Of a stretch of 36,531 nt of DNA, positions 16,993 through 25,182 are shown in pieces (the stretch's first letter is position 1; every line of letters starts with the position of its first letter). The stretch is taken from positions 1 through 36,531 of the forward strand of contig NZ_JAHBGB010000007.1 of the NCBI RefSeq assembly GCF_018390555.1. The letters run 5' to 3'. A program made the position numbers and the translations under genes. Under the pieces are notes generated by a model that was not told the DNA's origin, did not search any database, and saw only the letters and a program-made list of their open reading frames with translations. Origin of the DNA: Ancylobacter oerskovii (GTDB taxonomy: Bacteria; Pseudomonadota; Alphaproteobacteria; Rhizobiales; Xanthobacteraceae).

Positions 16993-17508
16993 ATGACGTG
17001 CTTGCACTTTTCCGTCCTCCGGCGCCGGGCCGCCGAGCTGCGGCATATCGCGCGCGCCACGTTGCTGGGCCTGCCGCTGGCGGCGCTGACGGCAGGCGTG
17101 GCCCTCGCCCAGGCAGCCTCGCCCGCCGCCCCGGCGCCGGCCGGCACCTCCTCGACGGCTCCCGGTTCGTCCGGCGAGGGCGACGGCTATGTGTTCGGGT
17201 CCCCGCCCTCGGTGCAGGCCAACCGGCTCTATTCCGTGAACACCCGCACCGGCGAGGTCTCGGCCTGCCAGTTCGAGCGGCCGGAAGGCAGCGTGGTCGG
17301 CGTCACCCGCTGCTTCCCGCGCGATGCCAGCGCCGGCGCCGGCGAGCCCGGCACCTACGATATGGTGTCCACCCGCTATTCCGGCGAGACCGGCGTGTTC
17401 CGCGTCAATGTGAAGACCGGGGCCATGAGCATCTGCTATGTGCGCGACATGCCCAAGGAGGGCGGCGGGGTGGAAGCCTCGGTGGTGTGCACCGCCCCGG
17501 CGCACTGA
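16993..17508 (+). CDS. secreted protein with an internal two-fold repeat
   Basis: A 171-residue protein I do not recognise as a named family. It has a long basic N-region, then a signal-peptide core ([18 protein letters not shown]), an Ala/Pro/Ser/Gly-rich linker (~40-65), and a mature domain made of two similar units: [18 protein letters not shown]...VTRCF (78-108) and [17 protein letters not shown]...VVCT (135-166). Each carries two cysteines (92/107 and 148/166), suggesting two disulfide-closed hairpins in the periplasm. The start ATG 16993 follows GGGAGAACACAT. It sits between gph (divergent) and rpiA (same strand, 70 bp downstream), so it may share a transcript with rpiA. Confidence 0.75.
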   Translation: MTCLHFSVLRRRAAELRHIARATLLGLPLAALTAGVALAQAASPAAPAPAGTSSTAPGSSGEGDGYVFGSPPSVQANRLYSVNTRTGEVSACQFERPEGSVVGVTRCFPRDASAGAGEPGTYDMVSTRYSGETGVFRVNVKTGAMSICYVRDMPKEGGGVEASVVCTAPAH

Positions 17509-17578
17509 TACGCCGCGCCGGGGCTTGTCGCGACTGCGTTTCGGGGTTAGGCAGCGTCAGTTTTCCGGGAGCGCCCTC

Positions 17579-18286
17579 GTGTCCGATGTCGAAACCATGA
17601 AGCGTCAGGCTGCCGCGCTGGCGCTGGAATCCGTGCGCGGCGGCATGAAGCTCGGCCTCGGCACGGGCTCGACCGCCAAGCATTTCGTCGAGCTGCTCGC
17701 CGAGCGGGTGGCGCAGGGGCTCGACGTGGTCGGCGTGCCGACCTCCGAGCAGACCCGCGCCCTGGCCGAGAAGCTCGGCGTGCCGCTCGGCACGCTGGAC
17801 GAGCATCCCGCGCTCGACCTCACCGTCGACGGCGCCGACGAGGTCGGCCCCGGCCTGGCGCTGGTGAAGGGCGGCGGCGGCGCGCTGCTGCGCGAGAAGA
17901 TCGTGGCGGCGGCCTCCCGCGAGATGATCGTCATCGCCGACGCCTCCAAGAAGGTGGAGACGCTCGGCGCCTTTCCGCTGCCGATCGAGGTGGTGGATTT
18001 CGGCATCGCCGCCGTCCGTCGCGGCATCGCCGCCGCCGCCAAGGCGGCGGGCTGCCAGGGCGTGCTGACGCTGCGCCGCCGCGCCGACGGCCATGTTTTC
18101 GTCACCGACCAGGGCAATCTCATCCTGGATGCCGCCTATGGCGAGATCCCCGATCCCGCGGCGCTGGCGGCGCAGCTCTCCAACGTGCCGGGCGTTGTCG
18201 AGCATGGTCTCTTCATAAATCTGGCGAGCCGCGTCATCCTCGCGGGGCCCGCCGGCGCGACCACGATCAGCCGCGCCGAAGCATGA
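17579..18286 (+). CDS. rpiA: ribose-5-phosphate isomerase A
   Basis: Interconverts ribose 5-phosphate and ribulose 5-phosphate in the pentose phosphate pathway (and the Calvin cycle where present). The 235-residue protein carries the RpiA signatures [15 protein letters not shown] (phosphate loop), [11 protein letters not shown] (catalytic aspartates) and [11 protein letters not shown] (Lys and Glu of the active site). The start is taken as GTG 17579, 8 bp after GGGAG; ATG 17597 would shorten it by six residues. It is followed closely by the DUF2059 gene, an arrangement seen widely in Hyphomicrobiales. Confidence 0.95.
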   Translation: MSDVETMKRQAAALALESVRGGMKLGLGTGSTAKHFVELLAERVAQGLDVVGVPTSEQTRALAEKLGVPLGTLDEHPALDLTVDGADEVGPGLALVKGGGGALLREKIVAAASREMIVIADASKKVETLGAFPLPIEVVDFGIAAVRRGIAAAAKAAGCQGVLTLRRRADGHVFVTDQGNLILDAAYGEIPDPAALAAQLSNVPGVVEHGLFINLASRVILAGPAGATTISRAEA

Positions 18287-18303
18287 ACGTCAGGGAGATT
18301 CGA

Positions 18304-18873
18304 ATGAACGTTCCGTTTTCTGGGCGTGGCGCCGTCGGCCGGGGCCGGCTCGCCGCACCGCGCGCGATGATCGCCGCCGCGGCGCTGGCGCTCGGCGCCC
18401 TCGCCGCCGCTCCGGCGCTCGCCCAGACCGCCGCGCCGGCGGCCGCGGCCCAGCCGAGCCCGGAGCGCATGAAGCTCGCCAACGAGCTCCTGGTCGCCAA
18501 TGGCGAGGCGTCGACCTTCGATTCCCTCATCCCGACCATCATCGAGCAGGCGGCCGGCAGCTTCGTGCAGGCCAATCCCGACCTGATCCGCGACCTGCGC
18601 GACGTGGCGAAGTCGCTGGTGCCGGAATTCGAGGCCCGCAAGTCGGAGATCACCGCCATCCTCGCGCGCACCTATGCGACGCAGTTCTCCGAGGCCGAGC
18701 TCAACGAGCTGCTGGCCTTCTACCGCTCGCCCACCGGCCGCAAGCTGGTGGAGCAGCGCCAGGAGCTGCTCGACGAGGGGCTGAAGGGCATCCAGGCCTG
18801 GAGCGCCAAGTTCGCGCAGGAGGTGGAGAGCCGGGTGCGCGCCGAGATGAAGAAGCGCGGCTTCACCATCTGA
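18304..18873 (+). CDS. secreted DUF2059 protein
   Basis: A 189-residue periplasmic protein with a clear signal peptide (MIAAAALALGALAAAPALAQ) and a helical DUF2059 domain (~75-180) showing the family core FSEAELNELLAFYRSPTGRKL near its end. Function is unknown for the family. The start at ATG 18304 is chosen because AGGGAG lies 7 bp before it; an in-frame ATG at 18283 overlaps the rpiA stop codon (ATGA) and could give a version seven residues longer. The close spacing indicates co-transcription with rpiA. Confidence 0.85.
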   Translation: MNVPFSGRGAVGRGRLAAPRAMIAAAALALGALAAAPALAQTAAPAAAAQPSPERMKLANELLVANGEASTFDSLIPTIIEQAAGSFVQANPDLIRDLRDVAKSLVPEFEARKSEITAILARTYATQFSEAELNELLAFYRSPTGRKLVEQRQELLDEGLKGIQAWSAKFAQEVESRVRAEMKKRGFTI

Positions 18874-19010
18874 CGCGCCGCGGCCGTCCCGTCACGCGGT
18901 CGTCAACCTCGCGTTTGCGATTGCGCGGCATAATCCTGCCAAAGTTCCGGCGTCGCCGCATGACGATGCCGGGACGGCGGGCGCCACGGCGTCCGTCTGG
19001 TGGAGCAGTG

Positions 19011-19619
19011 ATGAGGCAGACGATGGGACTGAAGAAATTAGCCGCCGCGGCGTTGCTGGCCGGTTCGGCCCTGCTGGCGGCGGCGCCCGCCATGGCCTTG
19101 GACAACCCGTTCCTCGGCATTTTCCCGCGACCTTACGATTTCGGGGTCGGTCCCAAGTCCGGCTATCGCGGCGGCTCGCCGATCGCTCGCCAGACCGTCT
19201 CCTATGCCGGTTCCTACGCGCCCGGCACCATCATCATCAATACCGGCGAGCGCCGGCTCTATCTGGTGCAGTCGAACGGCACGGCGCTGAAATACGGCAT
19301 CGGCGTCGGCCGCGACGGCTTCCGCTGGTCGGGCAACAAGACGATCACCCGCAAGGCCGAATGGCCCGGCTGGACGCCGCCGCCGCAGATGCGCAAGCGC
19401 GTCAAGGGCCTGCCCGCCTATATGCCGGGCGGCATCGACAACCCGCTCGGCGCCCGCGCCATGTATCTCGGCTCCAGCCTGTACCGCATCCACGGCTCCA
19501 ACGAGCCGGAGACCATCGGCCAGGCGGTATCGTCCGGCTGCTTCCGCATGACCAATGACGACGTGGTCGACCTCTACGAGCGCGTGAATGTCGGCACCCG
19601 CGTGGTGGTGCAGAACTGA
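19011..19619 (+). CDS. L,D-transpeptidase (YkuD domain)
   Basis: A periplasmic peptidoglycan-modifying enzyme that makes 3-3 crosslinks or attaches proteins to meso-diaminopimelate. The 202-residue protein has a signal peptide (KKLAAAALLAGSALLAAAPAMA), and the YkuD domain covers ~70-201 with the catalytic signature His161-Gly-Ser... and SSGCFRM (Ser175, nucleophile Cys177, Arg179). This short single-domain form is abundant in Hyphomicrobiales, which elongate at the pole using many L,D-transpeptidases. The start ATG 19011 follows GGAGCAGTG; ATG 19023 is an alternative. A stem-loop at 19631-19658 follows. Confidence 0.92.
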   Translation: MRQTMGLKKLAAAALLAGSALLAAAPAMALDNPFLGIFPRPYDFGVGPKSGYRGGSPIARQTVSYAGSYAPGTIIINTGERRLYLVQSNGTALKYGIGVGRDGFRWSGNKTITRKAEWPGWTPPPQMRKRVKGLPAYMPGGIDNPLGARAMYLGSSLYRIHGSNEPETIGQAVSSGCFRMTNDDVVDLYERVNVGTRVVVQN

Positions 19620-19630
19620 CGTCCTGCTCC

Positions 19631-19662
19631 GCCGAACTCGGCCACTACCGGGTTCGGCCTTC
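19631..19662 (+). terminator. stem-loop after the L,D-transpeptidase gene
   Basis: GCCGAACTCGG (19631-19641) pairs with CCGGGTTCGGC (19648-19658), 11 bp with one wobble pair, loop of six, followed by CTTCGG rather than a T-run. It probably ends or stabilises the upstream transcript; without Ts a classical intrinsic terminator is not certain. Confidence 0.5.
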
Positions 19663-19818
19663 GGCAGGATCGACACCGGATACGTCCGATGTCGAAGGAA
19701 AGGGATGGCCTGAGGGGCCCCACGTCTCTCGATGTTTCCCGCTCGCGGGGCACCTCTCCCGATGGAGAAGAGGAAGAGAAGCATCGAAGAGGACAGTGCT
19801 TCCCGCCCCCTCATCCTG

Positions 19819-19860
19819 CCTCATCCTGAGGTGCCCGGCGCCAGCCGGGCCTCGAAGGAG
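19819..19860. repeat. third RPE-like element
   Basis: CCTCATCCTGAGGTGC, a CCCGGCGCC/GCCGGG inner palindrome, then GCCTCGAAGGAG. Same family as 1873-1919 and 2012-2055. The 267-bp gap between the convergent transpeptidase and DUF971 genes holds only this, the hairpin at 19631 and a partial duplicate CCTCATCCTG just before it (19809-19818). Confidence 0.8.
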
Positions 19861-19886
19861 CCAGCCCAGCCCTCCCGGCGCCTGCC

Positions 19887-20288
19887 CTAGTGCCGGCGCT
19901 GCGCGCCCGGGGCGTCGCGCGACAGGTTCTTGGCGGCCAGCTGCTGCAGATAGGCCTTCCAGCGCTCGTCCTGCTCGCGGCCGAGCGTCGTCAGCGTCTC
20001 CCAGCTGTAGATGCCGGTGGAATGGCCGTCGTCGAAGAGGATGCGCACGGCATAGTGACCGACCGGCAGCACCTCCTGGATGCGCACCTCGCGCTTGCCG
20101 TCGACCAGCTTGCGGTCGGCCGGCGAATGGCCTTGAACCTCGGCGGACGGGCTCTCGACCCGCAGATATTCCGCCGGCAGCGCGAAGCTGGTCCCGTCGT
20201 CGAAGCTGACGGTCAGCGTGCGGTGGTCCTTGTGGACCCTCAATTCGGTCGGCCAGGGTGTGGCGGCGGTTGGCGAAGCGTCGGTCAC
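19887..20288 (-). CDS. DUF971 protein (gamma-butyrobetaine hydroxylase-like N-terminal domain)
   Basis: A small soluble protein, 133 residues if started at GTG 20288 behind GAGAGGAAG. It consists of one DUF971/GBBH-like N-terminal domain: ELRVHKDHRTLTVSFDDG.SFALPAEYLRVESPSAEVQGH...VRIQEVLPVGHYAVRILFDDGHSTGIYSW, with the conserved YLRV.SPSAE and DDGH.TGIY.W blocks. This domain is also found fused to Mrp-type ATPases and in iron-sulfur contexts in other bacteria, and an Mrp gene lies 10 kb away here. The exact function is unknown. The frame remains open up to 20384 (ATG), but that N-terminus lacks similarity and a ribosome-binding site. Confidence 0.85.
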   Translation of the reverse strand: MTDASPTAATPWPTELRVHKDHRTLTVSFDDGTSFALPAEYLRVESPSAEVQGHSPADRKLVDGKREVRIQEVLPVGHYAVRILFDDGHSTGIYSWETLTTLGREQDERWKAYLQQLAAKNLSRDAPGAQRRH

Positions 20289-20506
20289 GGTCGGCTTCCT
20301 CTCTCGTGTCGCCTTCACATAAGCGAGCGCGCGGGCGGCGCCAACCCCGGACCGGCGGGGCGCCGGAAACGTGCGATGCAGCAAAATCGAGTGATATCAG
20401 CGATCAAGCGATAGAGGCGGACGCCTTGGCATGGCAGGATGGAGCCCCTAGATAATGTGTCGGGTTTCCTTCGGGGAGCCCCGGCAAGCACTCGGGAGCA
20501 GACGCC

Positions 20507-21556
20507 TTGGCCCATCCCAGCGAACAGCGCATCGACCTCGCCCTGCGGGAGCCCCCGCGCGCGCCGCTGGTCGACACCTTCGGCCGGGCCGTCTCCTATC
20601 TGCGCGTCTCGGTCACTGACCGCTGCGACTTCCGCTGCGTGTACTGCATGGCCGAGCACATGACCTTCCTGCCGAAGCCGGAGCTGCTGACGCTGGAGGA
20701 GCTGGACCGCCTGTGCTCCGCCTTCGTCGTGCGCGGCGTGAAGAAGCTGCGCCTCACCGGCGGCGAGCCTCTGGTGCGGCGGGACGTGATGACGCTGTTC
20801 CGCTCGCTGTCCCGCCATCTCGATTCCGGCGCGCTGGAAGAACTCACCCTCACCACCAACGGTTCGCAGCTCGCGCGTTTCGCGTCCGAGCTCGCCGCAT
20901 GCGGGGTGAAGCGCATCAACGTCTCGCTCGACACGCTCGACCCGGCGAAGTTCCGGGCGCTGACCCGCTGGGGCGACCTCAACAAGGTGCTCGCCGGCAT
21001 CGACGCCGCGCAGGAAGCCGGCATCAAGGTGAAGCTCAACGCCGTCGCCCTGCGCGGCGACAATGAGGACGAGATCCCCGCGCTGATCGAATGGGCGCAT
21101 GGCCGCGGCATGGACGTGTCGCTGATCGAGGTGATGCCGCTGGGCGACACCGGCGCCGAGCGACTCGACCAGTATCTGCCGCTCTCCACGGTGCGGGCGC
21201 GCCTGGAGCAGCAATGGACGCTCTCCGACATCGCCTATCGCACCGGTGGCCCGGCCCGCTATGTCTCGATCGCCGAGACCGGTGGCCGCCTCGGCTTCAT
21301 CACCCCGCTGACGCATAATTTCTGCGAGGGCTGCAACCGGGTGCGCGTCACCTGCACCGGCACGCTCTATATGTGCCTCGGCCAGGAAGACGCCGCCGAC
21401 CTGCGCGCGCCGCTGCGCTCCTCGGAGAGCGACGAGAAGCTTCACGCCGCGCTCGACGACGCCATCTTCCGCAAGCCCAAGGGGCACGACTTCGTCATCG
21501 ACCGCCCCGGCCAGGCGCCGGCGCTGCGCCGTCACATGAGCGTGACCGGCGGCTGA
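20507..21556 (+). CDS. moaA: GTP 3',8-cyclase (molybdenum cofactor step 1)
   Basis: Radical-SAM enzyme that converts GTP to 3',8-cyclo-GTP, the first step in molybdenum cofactor synthesis, together with MoaC. The 349-residue protein has the radical-SAM cluster CDFRCVYC (Cys40/44/47), the SAM-binding [10 protein letters not shown], the second, C-terminal cluster in [18 protein letters not shown], and the C-terminal Gly-Gly required for activity. Initiation appears to be at TTG 20507, about 8 bp after GGGAG; no better ATG precedes the conserved region. No other moa or moe gene is in the window, so moaA is isolated here. I see no recognisable Moco riboswitch in the leader. Confidence 0.96.
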   Translation: MAHPSEQRIDLALREPPRAPLVDTFGRAVSYLRVSVTDRCDFRCVYCMAEHMTFLPKPELLTLEELDRLCSAFVVRGVKKLRLTGGEPLVRRDVMTLFRSLSRHLDSGALEELTLTTNGSQLARFASELAACGVKRINVSLDTLDPAKFRALTRWGDLNKVLAGIDAAQEAGIKVKLNAVALRGDNEDEIPALIEWAHGRGMDVSLIEVMPLGDTGAERLDQYLPLSTVRARLEQQWTLSDIAYRTGGPARYVSIAETGGRLGFITPLTHNFCEGCNRVRVTCTGTLYMCLGQEDAADLRAPLRSSESDEKLHAALDDAIFRKPKGHDFVIDRPGQAPALRRHMSVTGG

Positions 21557-21718
21557 TCCGTCCCGATTTATCTTCGGTTAATCGCCCGCGCGAAAGCTGC
21601 ATGGCAGCCGCGCGTGAGCCTACCTTGCTGCATTGCAACAGCATGTGCATTTTTGGGACGGACCCGGACTGCTAGGGAAGCGGCCGGGAATCACTTCATT
21701 GCATCGCGCGAGTCCACC

Positions 21719-22972
21719 ATGCAGCTGCCGCTGTTGGCCCTGGCCATGGCCTCCTTCGGGATCGGCACCACCGAATTCGTCATCATGGGTCTGCTGCCGG
21801 AAGTGGCCGCCGATCTCGGCGTGACCATTCCCGCGGCGGGGCTGCTCGTCACCGGCTATGCCATGGGCGTGGTGATCGGCGCGCCGATCGTCGCCATCAT
21901 CACCAATGCGCTGCCGCGCAAGGCGACGCTGATCGGCCTCGCCAGCATGTTCGTGCTCGGCAACTTCCTCTGCGCCGTCGCCCCGGATTACTGGATGCTG
22001 ATGGCGGCGCGCGTGGTCACCGCCTTCTGCCACGGTGCCTTCTTCGGCATCGGCGCCGTGGTGGCCGCCAGCCTGGTGCCGCCGAACCAGCGCGCCAGCG
22101 CCATCGCCCTGATGTTCGCCGGCCTCACCCTCGCCAATGTGCTGGGCGTGCCGCTCGGCACCGCGCTCGGCCAGTTCGCCGGCTGGCGCTCCACCTTCTG
22201 GGCGGTGGTGGTCATCGGCCTCATGGCGGTCGCCGCCATCGCCCTCTGGGTGCCCTCCGCCATTCCGCACAGCAGCGGCAACATCCTGCGCGAATTCGGC
22301 GTGCTGAAGCGCCCGCAGGTGCTGCTCGCCATGGCGATGAGCGTGCTGGCCTCGGCCAGCCTGTTCACCGTGTTCACCTATATCGCGCCGCTGCTGCGCG
22401 AGGTCACCGGCCTCACCCCGAACGCCGTCACCGTGGTGCTGCTGCTGTTCGGGGTGGGCATCACCATCGGCAACATCCTCGGCGGCAAGCTCGCCGACTG
22501 GAAGCTGATGCCCTCGCTGATGGGCATCTTCGTCGGCCTCGCGGCGGTGCTGGTGGCGCTGGTGTTCACCAGCGCCCATGAACTGCCGGCGGTGGTGAAC
22601 GTGTTCATCTGGGGCGTGCTGGTCTTCGCCGTGGTGGCGCCGATCCAGGTGCGGGTGGTGGATGCCGCCGTCGGCGCGCCCAATCTCGCCTCGACGCTGA
22701 ACCAGGGCGCCTTCAACCTCGGCAATGCCGGCGGTGCCTGGATCGGCGGCGCGGCGCTCACCTTCGGCCTCGACTATGCGTCGCTGCCATGGGTCGGGGC
22801 GGCGCTGGCGCTCGGCGCGCTCGGCCTGTGCGTCTATTCCCGCGCGCTCGAGCGGCGCGGCGCGCCGGTCGCCCGCATGGGCGGCATGACGGGCGGCACG
22901 ATGGACAGCACGCCGGCCGGCCATGGCGGCGGCAGCCTGCCGGAAGCCGCCGTCGCCTGCGAGGATCGCTGA
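21719..22972 (+). CDS. MFS efflux transporter (AraJ/YdhP-like, DHA1 family)
   Basis: A 417-residue, roughly twelve-segment inner-membrane proton-coupled exporter. It opens with the typical AraJ/YdhP N-terminus (LALAMASFGIGTTEFVIMGLLPEVAADLGVTIPAAG) and has motif C-like GVPLGTALGQFAGWRSTFW after the fourth segment, as drug:H+ antiporter-1 members do. The C-terminal ~35 residues form a soluble Gly/Met-rich tail (RMGGMTGGTMDS...). The substrate is not predictable; relatives export sugars, purines or drugs. The start ATG 21719 is chosen by homology to the family start, though its ribosome-binding site is weak; an upstream in-frame ATG at 21614 is possible. Confidence 0.88.
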   Translation: MQLPLLALAMASFGIGTTEFVIMGLLPEVAADLGVTIPAAGLLVTGYAMGVVIGAPIVAIITNALPRKATLIGLASMFVLGNFLCAVAPDYWMLMAARVVTAFCHGAFFGIGAVVAASLVPPNQRASAIALMFAGLTLANVLGVPLGTALGQFAGWRSTFWAVVVIGLMAVAAIALWVPSAIPHSSGNILREFGVLKRPQVLLAMAMSVLASASLFTVFTYIAPLLREVTGLTPNAVTVVLLLFGVGITIGNILGGKLADWKLMPSLMGIFVGLAAVLVALVFTSAHELPAVVNVFIWGVLVFAVVAPIQVRVVDAAVGAPNLASTLNQGAFNLGNAGGAWIGGAALTFGLDYASLPWVGAALALGALGLCVYSRALERRGAPVARMGGMTGGTMDSTPAGHGGGSLPEAAVACEDR

Positions 22973-23062
22973 CCCTGCCTCCGGCGGAGGCGGTGCCGGA
23001 CGGGCGCCGCCCTCGCCTTGCTTCCCGCCGTCCGCGCCCGCTCGCTGCCCTCATCCGGTTCC

Positions 23063-23965
23063 ATGTCCAGTCCCAGTGCCATCCGCCGCGGCATCCTGCT
23101 GATGATCGCCGGCTCCTCGGTCTTCGCCGCCAACGACGCCTTCTCCAAGCTGGCGATCGCGCATATCCCGCCCTCGCAGATCATCGCGGTGCGCGGGCTG
23201 CTGGCGGCGCTGGCGCTGGTGGCGATGCTCGGCTGGAAGGGCGATCTCGCCGCCATCCGCTTCGCGGCCGACCGGCGGGTGCTGCTGCGCGGGGCGCTGG
23301 AAGCCTGCTCTGCGGTGCTGTTCATCACCGCCCTCGCCACCATGGCGCTGGGTGATTCGGCGGCGATCGTGCAGGTGGCGCCGCTCGCCACCATGGCCGG
23401 GGCAGTGCTGTTCTTCGGCTCGCGGATCGGCGTCCGGCAATGGCTGGCGGTCGGCGTCGGCTTTTCCGGCGTGCTGCTGATCGTCAAGCCCGGCACCACC
23501 GCCTTCGACATGGTGGCGCTGATGCCGCTCGGCTCGGCGCTGCTCATCGCCTTGCGCGATTTCGTCACCGGCCGCATCGGCACCCATGTGCCGACGCTGG
23601 TGGTCACGCTCACCACCACGGCGGTGGGCATGGCCATGGGCTTCGCCGGCGCCACGGTGGAAGCGTGGCGCCCGCTCGATCTCCTCACCCTCGCCTATCT
23701 GGCGGGCGGCGGCATCACGCTGATCAGCGGCCATATCCTGACCATCGCCGCCTTCCGTGGCAACGATCCGGCGGTCATCGCGCCGTTCCGCTACGCCACC
23801 GTGGCCTGCTCGGTCACGCTCAGCGCGGTGGTGTTCGGCCAGACGCCCGATCTCGTCTCCATCGGCGGCATGGCGCTCATCATGGCCGCCGGCCTCTACA
23901 CCATGCACGATCATCGCAAGCTGGCGCTGGTGAAGCCGGCCGCCAAGGAAAGCGGCGCCGCCTGA
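23063..23965 (+). CDS. EamA/DMT-superfamily transporter
   Basis: A 300-residue inner-membrane protein with ten hydrophobic segments in two EamA repeats (about 10-135 and 150-285), for example RRGILLMIAGSSVFAANDAFSKL at the start of the first and SIGGMALIMAAGLYTMH at the end of the second. DMT members mostly export amino acids or metabolites, some import S-adenosylmethionine; the substrate is unknown. The start ATG 23063 has no strong ribosome-binding site. It lies 90 bp after the MFS gene in the same direction and may be co-transcribed with it. Confidence 0.85.
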   Translation: MSSPSAIRRGILLMIAGSSVFAANDAFSKLAIAHIPPSQIIAVRGLLAALALVAMLGWKGDLAAIRFAADRRVLLRGALEACSAVLFITALATMALGDSAAIVQVAPLATMAGAVLFFGSRIGVRQWLAVGVGFSGVLLIVKPGTTAFDMVALMPLGSALLIALRDFVTGRIGTHVPTLVVTLTTTAVGMAMGFAGATVEAWRPLDLLTLAYLAGGGITLISGHILTIAAFRGNDPAVIAPFRYATVACSVTLSAVVFGQTPDLVSIGGMALIMAAGLYTMHDHRKLALVKPAAKESGAA

Positions 23966-23995
23966 CGCGCGCCCTCCCCGGAAGCGGCAGGAGGC

Positions 23996-24020
23996 GGGAC
24001 GCCGCGTGACGCGGCGCCCC
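23996..24020 (-). terminator. GC-rich hairpin between convergent genes
   Basis: GGGACGCCGCG (23996-24006) pairs with CGCGGCGCCCC (24010-24020), one mismatch, loop TGA. It sits between the stops of the EamA gene and the TRAP receptor at 24029 and probably ends both transcripts; there is no T-run. Confidence 0.45.
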
Positions 24021-24028
24021 GGCGGGCC

Positions 24029-25129
24029 TCAGCCGCGCTGGCGGGCGCGGATCATGTAGCCGTCATAGGGATATTCGCCGACCTGCCACCACAGATAGCC
24101 TTCGTTGCGGAAGGCGAGCATGGAGCCGTAGATCTCCTTGAACGCCTCGTTCTTGGCGGAGATCTCGGTCATCAGCTCGGTGTTGGTCTTGTAGGCGGCG
24201 TCCATCACCTCGATGGGGAAGGCACGCAGCTGCGCGCCCTGCGCCACCAGCCGGCGCAGCGCTGCCGGGTTGCCGGCGTCGTATTTCGCCAGCATGTCGG
24301 CATTGGCATAGGCGCTCGCCGCCTTGAACACCGCCTGGTAGCTGGCCGGCAGCTTCTGCCACGCCTTGTCGTTGGCGATGAAGTGGATGGTCGGCCCGCC
24401 TTCCCACCAGCCGGGATAGTAGTAATAGGGCGCCACCCGCACGAAGCCGAGCTTCTCGTCGTCATAGGGGCCGACGAATTCGGCGGCGTCGATGGTGCCC
24501 TTCTCCAGCGCCGGATAGATGTCGCCGGAGGCGATGTTCTGCGGCACCAGGCCCAGCTTGGCCATCACCTGGCCAGCGAGGCCCGGCAGGCGCATCTTCA
24601 GCCCGCGAATGTCGTCGAGCGACTTGATCTCCTTGCGGAACCAGCCGCCCATCTGCGCGCCGGTATTGCCGCCGACGAAGCCGACCACGCCGTAGCCCGC
24701 CAGGAACTTGTCCTGCAGCTGCTGCCCGCCGCCATGGTACATCCAGGCGGTCTGCATGCGGGCATTCAGCCCGAACGGCATGGTGGTGAAGGGCGCGAAG
24801 GCAGGGTCCTTGCCGATGTAGTAGTAGAGCGCGGTCTGCGCGAGCTCGACCGTGCCGTTCTGCACCGCGTCGAAGGCCTGCAGGCCGGGCACGATCTCGC
24901 CGGGGGCGAAGACGTCGATCTGGAAGGCGCCGTCGGTGCCCTCCTTCACATATTTGGCCAGAAGCTCGCTGGCGCCGAACAGCGTCGGCAACGCCTTGGA
25001 ATAGCTGGTGGTCAGGCGCCAGCGCACGCTCGGCGCGGACTGGGCGAGCGCCGGCGCGGCCAGCGCGGTGGCGGCACCGGCGAGGCCGGCGCCTTTCAGG
25101 AGGGCACGGCGTTCGATGGAACGGGTCAT
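24029..25129 (-). CDS. TRAP receptor, TakP/FcbT1 type (paralogue 1)
   Basis: Periplasmic substrate-binding protein of the DctP superfamily, 366 residues, closest in layout to TakP (alpha-keto acid) and FcbT1 (COG4663). A Tat-type signal (SIERRALLKGAGLAG) ends in ALA-QS. Family landmarks: [53 protein letters not shown] (ligand-binding Arg), [13 protein letters not shown], and a WWQVGEYPYDGYMIRAR ending. Where the other two paralogues have Glu-Trp before [11 protein letters not shown], this one has Glu-Phe; in TakP that Trp lies at the sodium/ligand site, so its specificity may differ. It is 53 bp downstream of paralogue 2 on the same strand, probably one transcript. No dctQ or dctM gene lies nearby. 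Confidence 0.93.
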   Translation of the reverse strand: MTRSIERRALLKGAGLAGAATALAAPALAQSAPSVRWRLTTSYSKALPTLFGASELLAKYVKEGTDGAFQIDVFAPGEIVPGLQAFDAVQNGTVELAQTALYYYIGKDPAFAPFTTMPFGLNARMQTAWMYHGGGQQLQDKFLAGYGVVGFVGGNTGAQMGGWFRKEIKSLDDIRGLKMRLPGLAGQVMAKLGLVPQNIASGDIYPALEKGTIDAAEFVGPYDDEKLGFVRVAPYYYYPGWWEGGPTIHFIANDKAWQKLPASYQAVFKAASAYANADMLAKYDAGNPAALRRLVAQGAQLRAFPIEVMDAAYKTNTELMTEISAKNEAFKEIYGSMLAFRNEGYLWWQVGEYPYDGYMIRARQRG

Positions 25130-25182
25130 GGTCGTCTGTCCTTGAGCAAAATCCTGCGTGCCACCCTCTTGGGGCGGGGTGG

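Noticed and set aside
20385..20506. Molybdenum-cofactor riboswitch before moaA
   Set aside because: The 120-bp leader shows some GC-rich pairing but none of the conserved Moco-motif segments that I can recognise.
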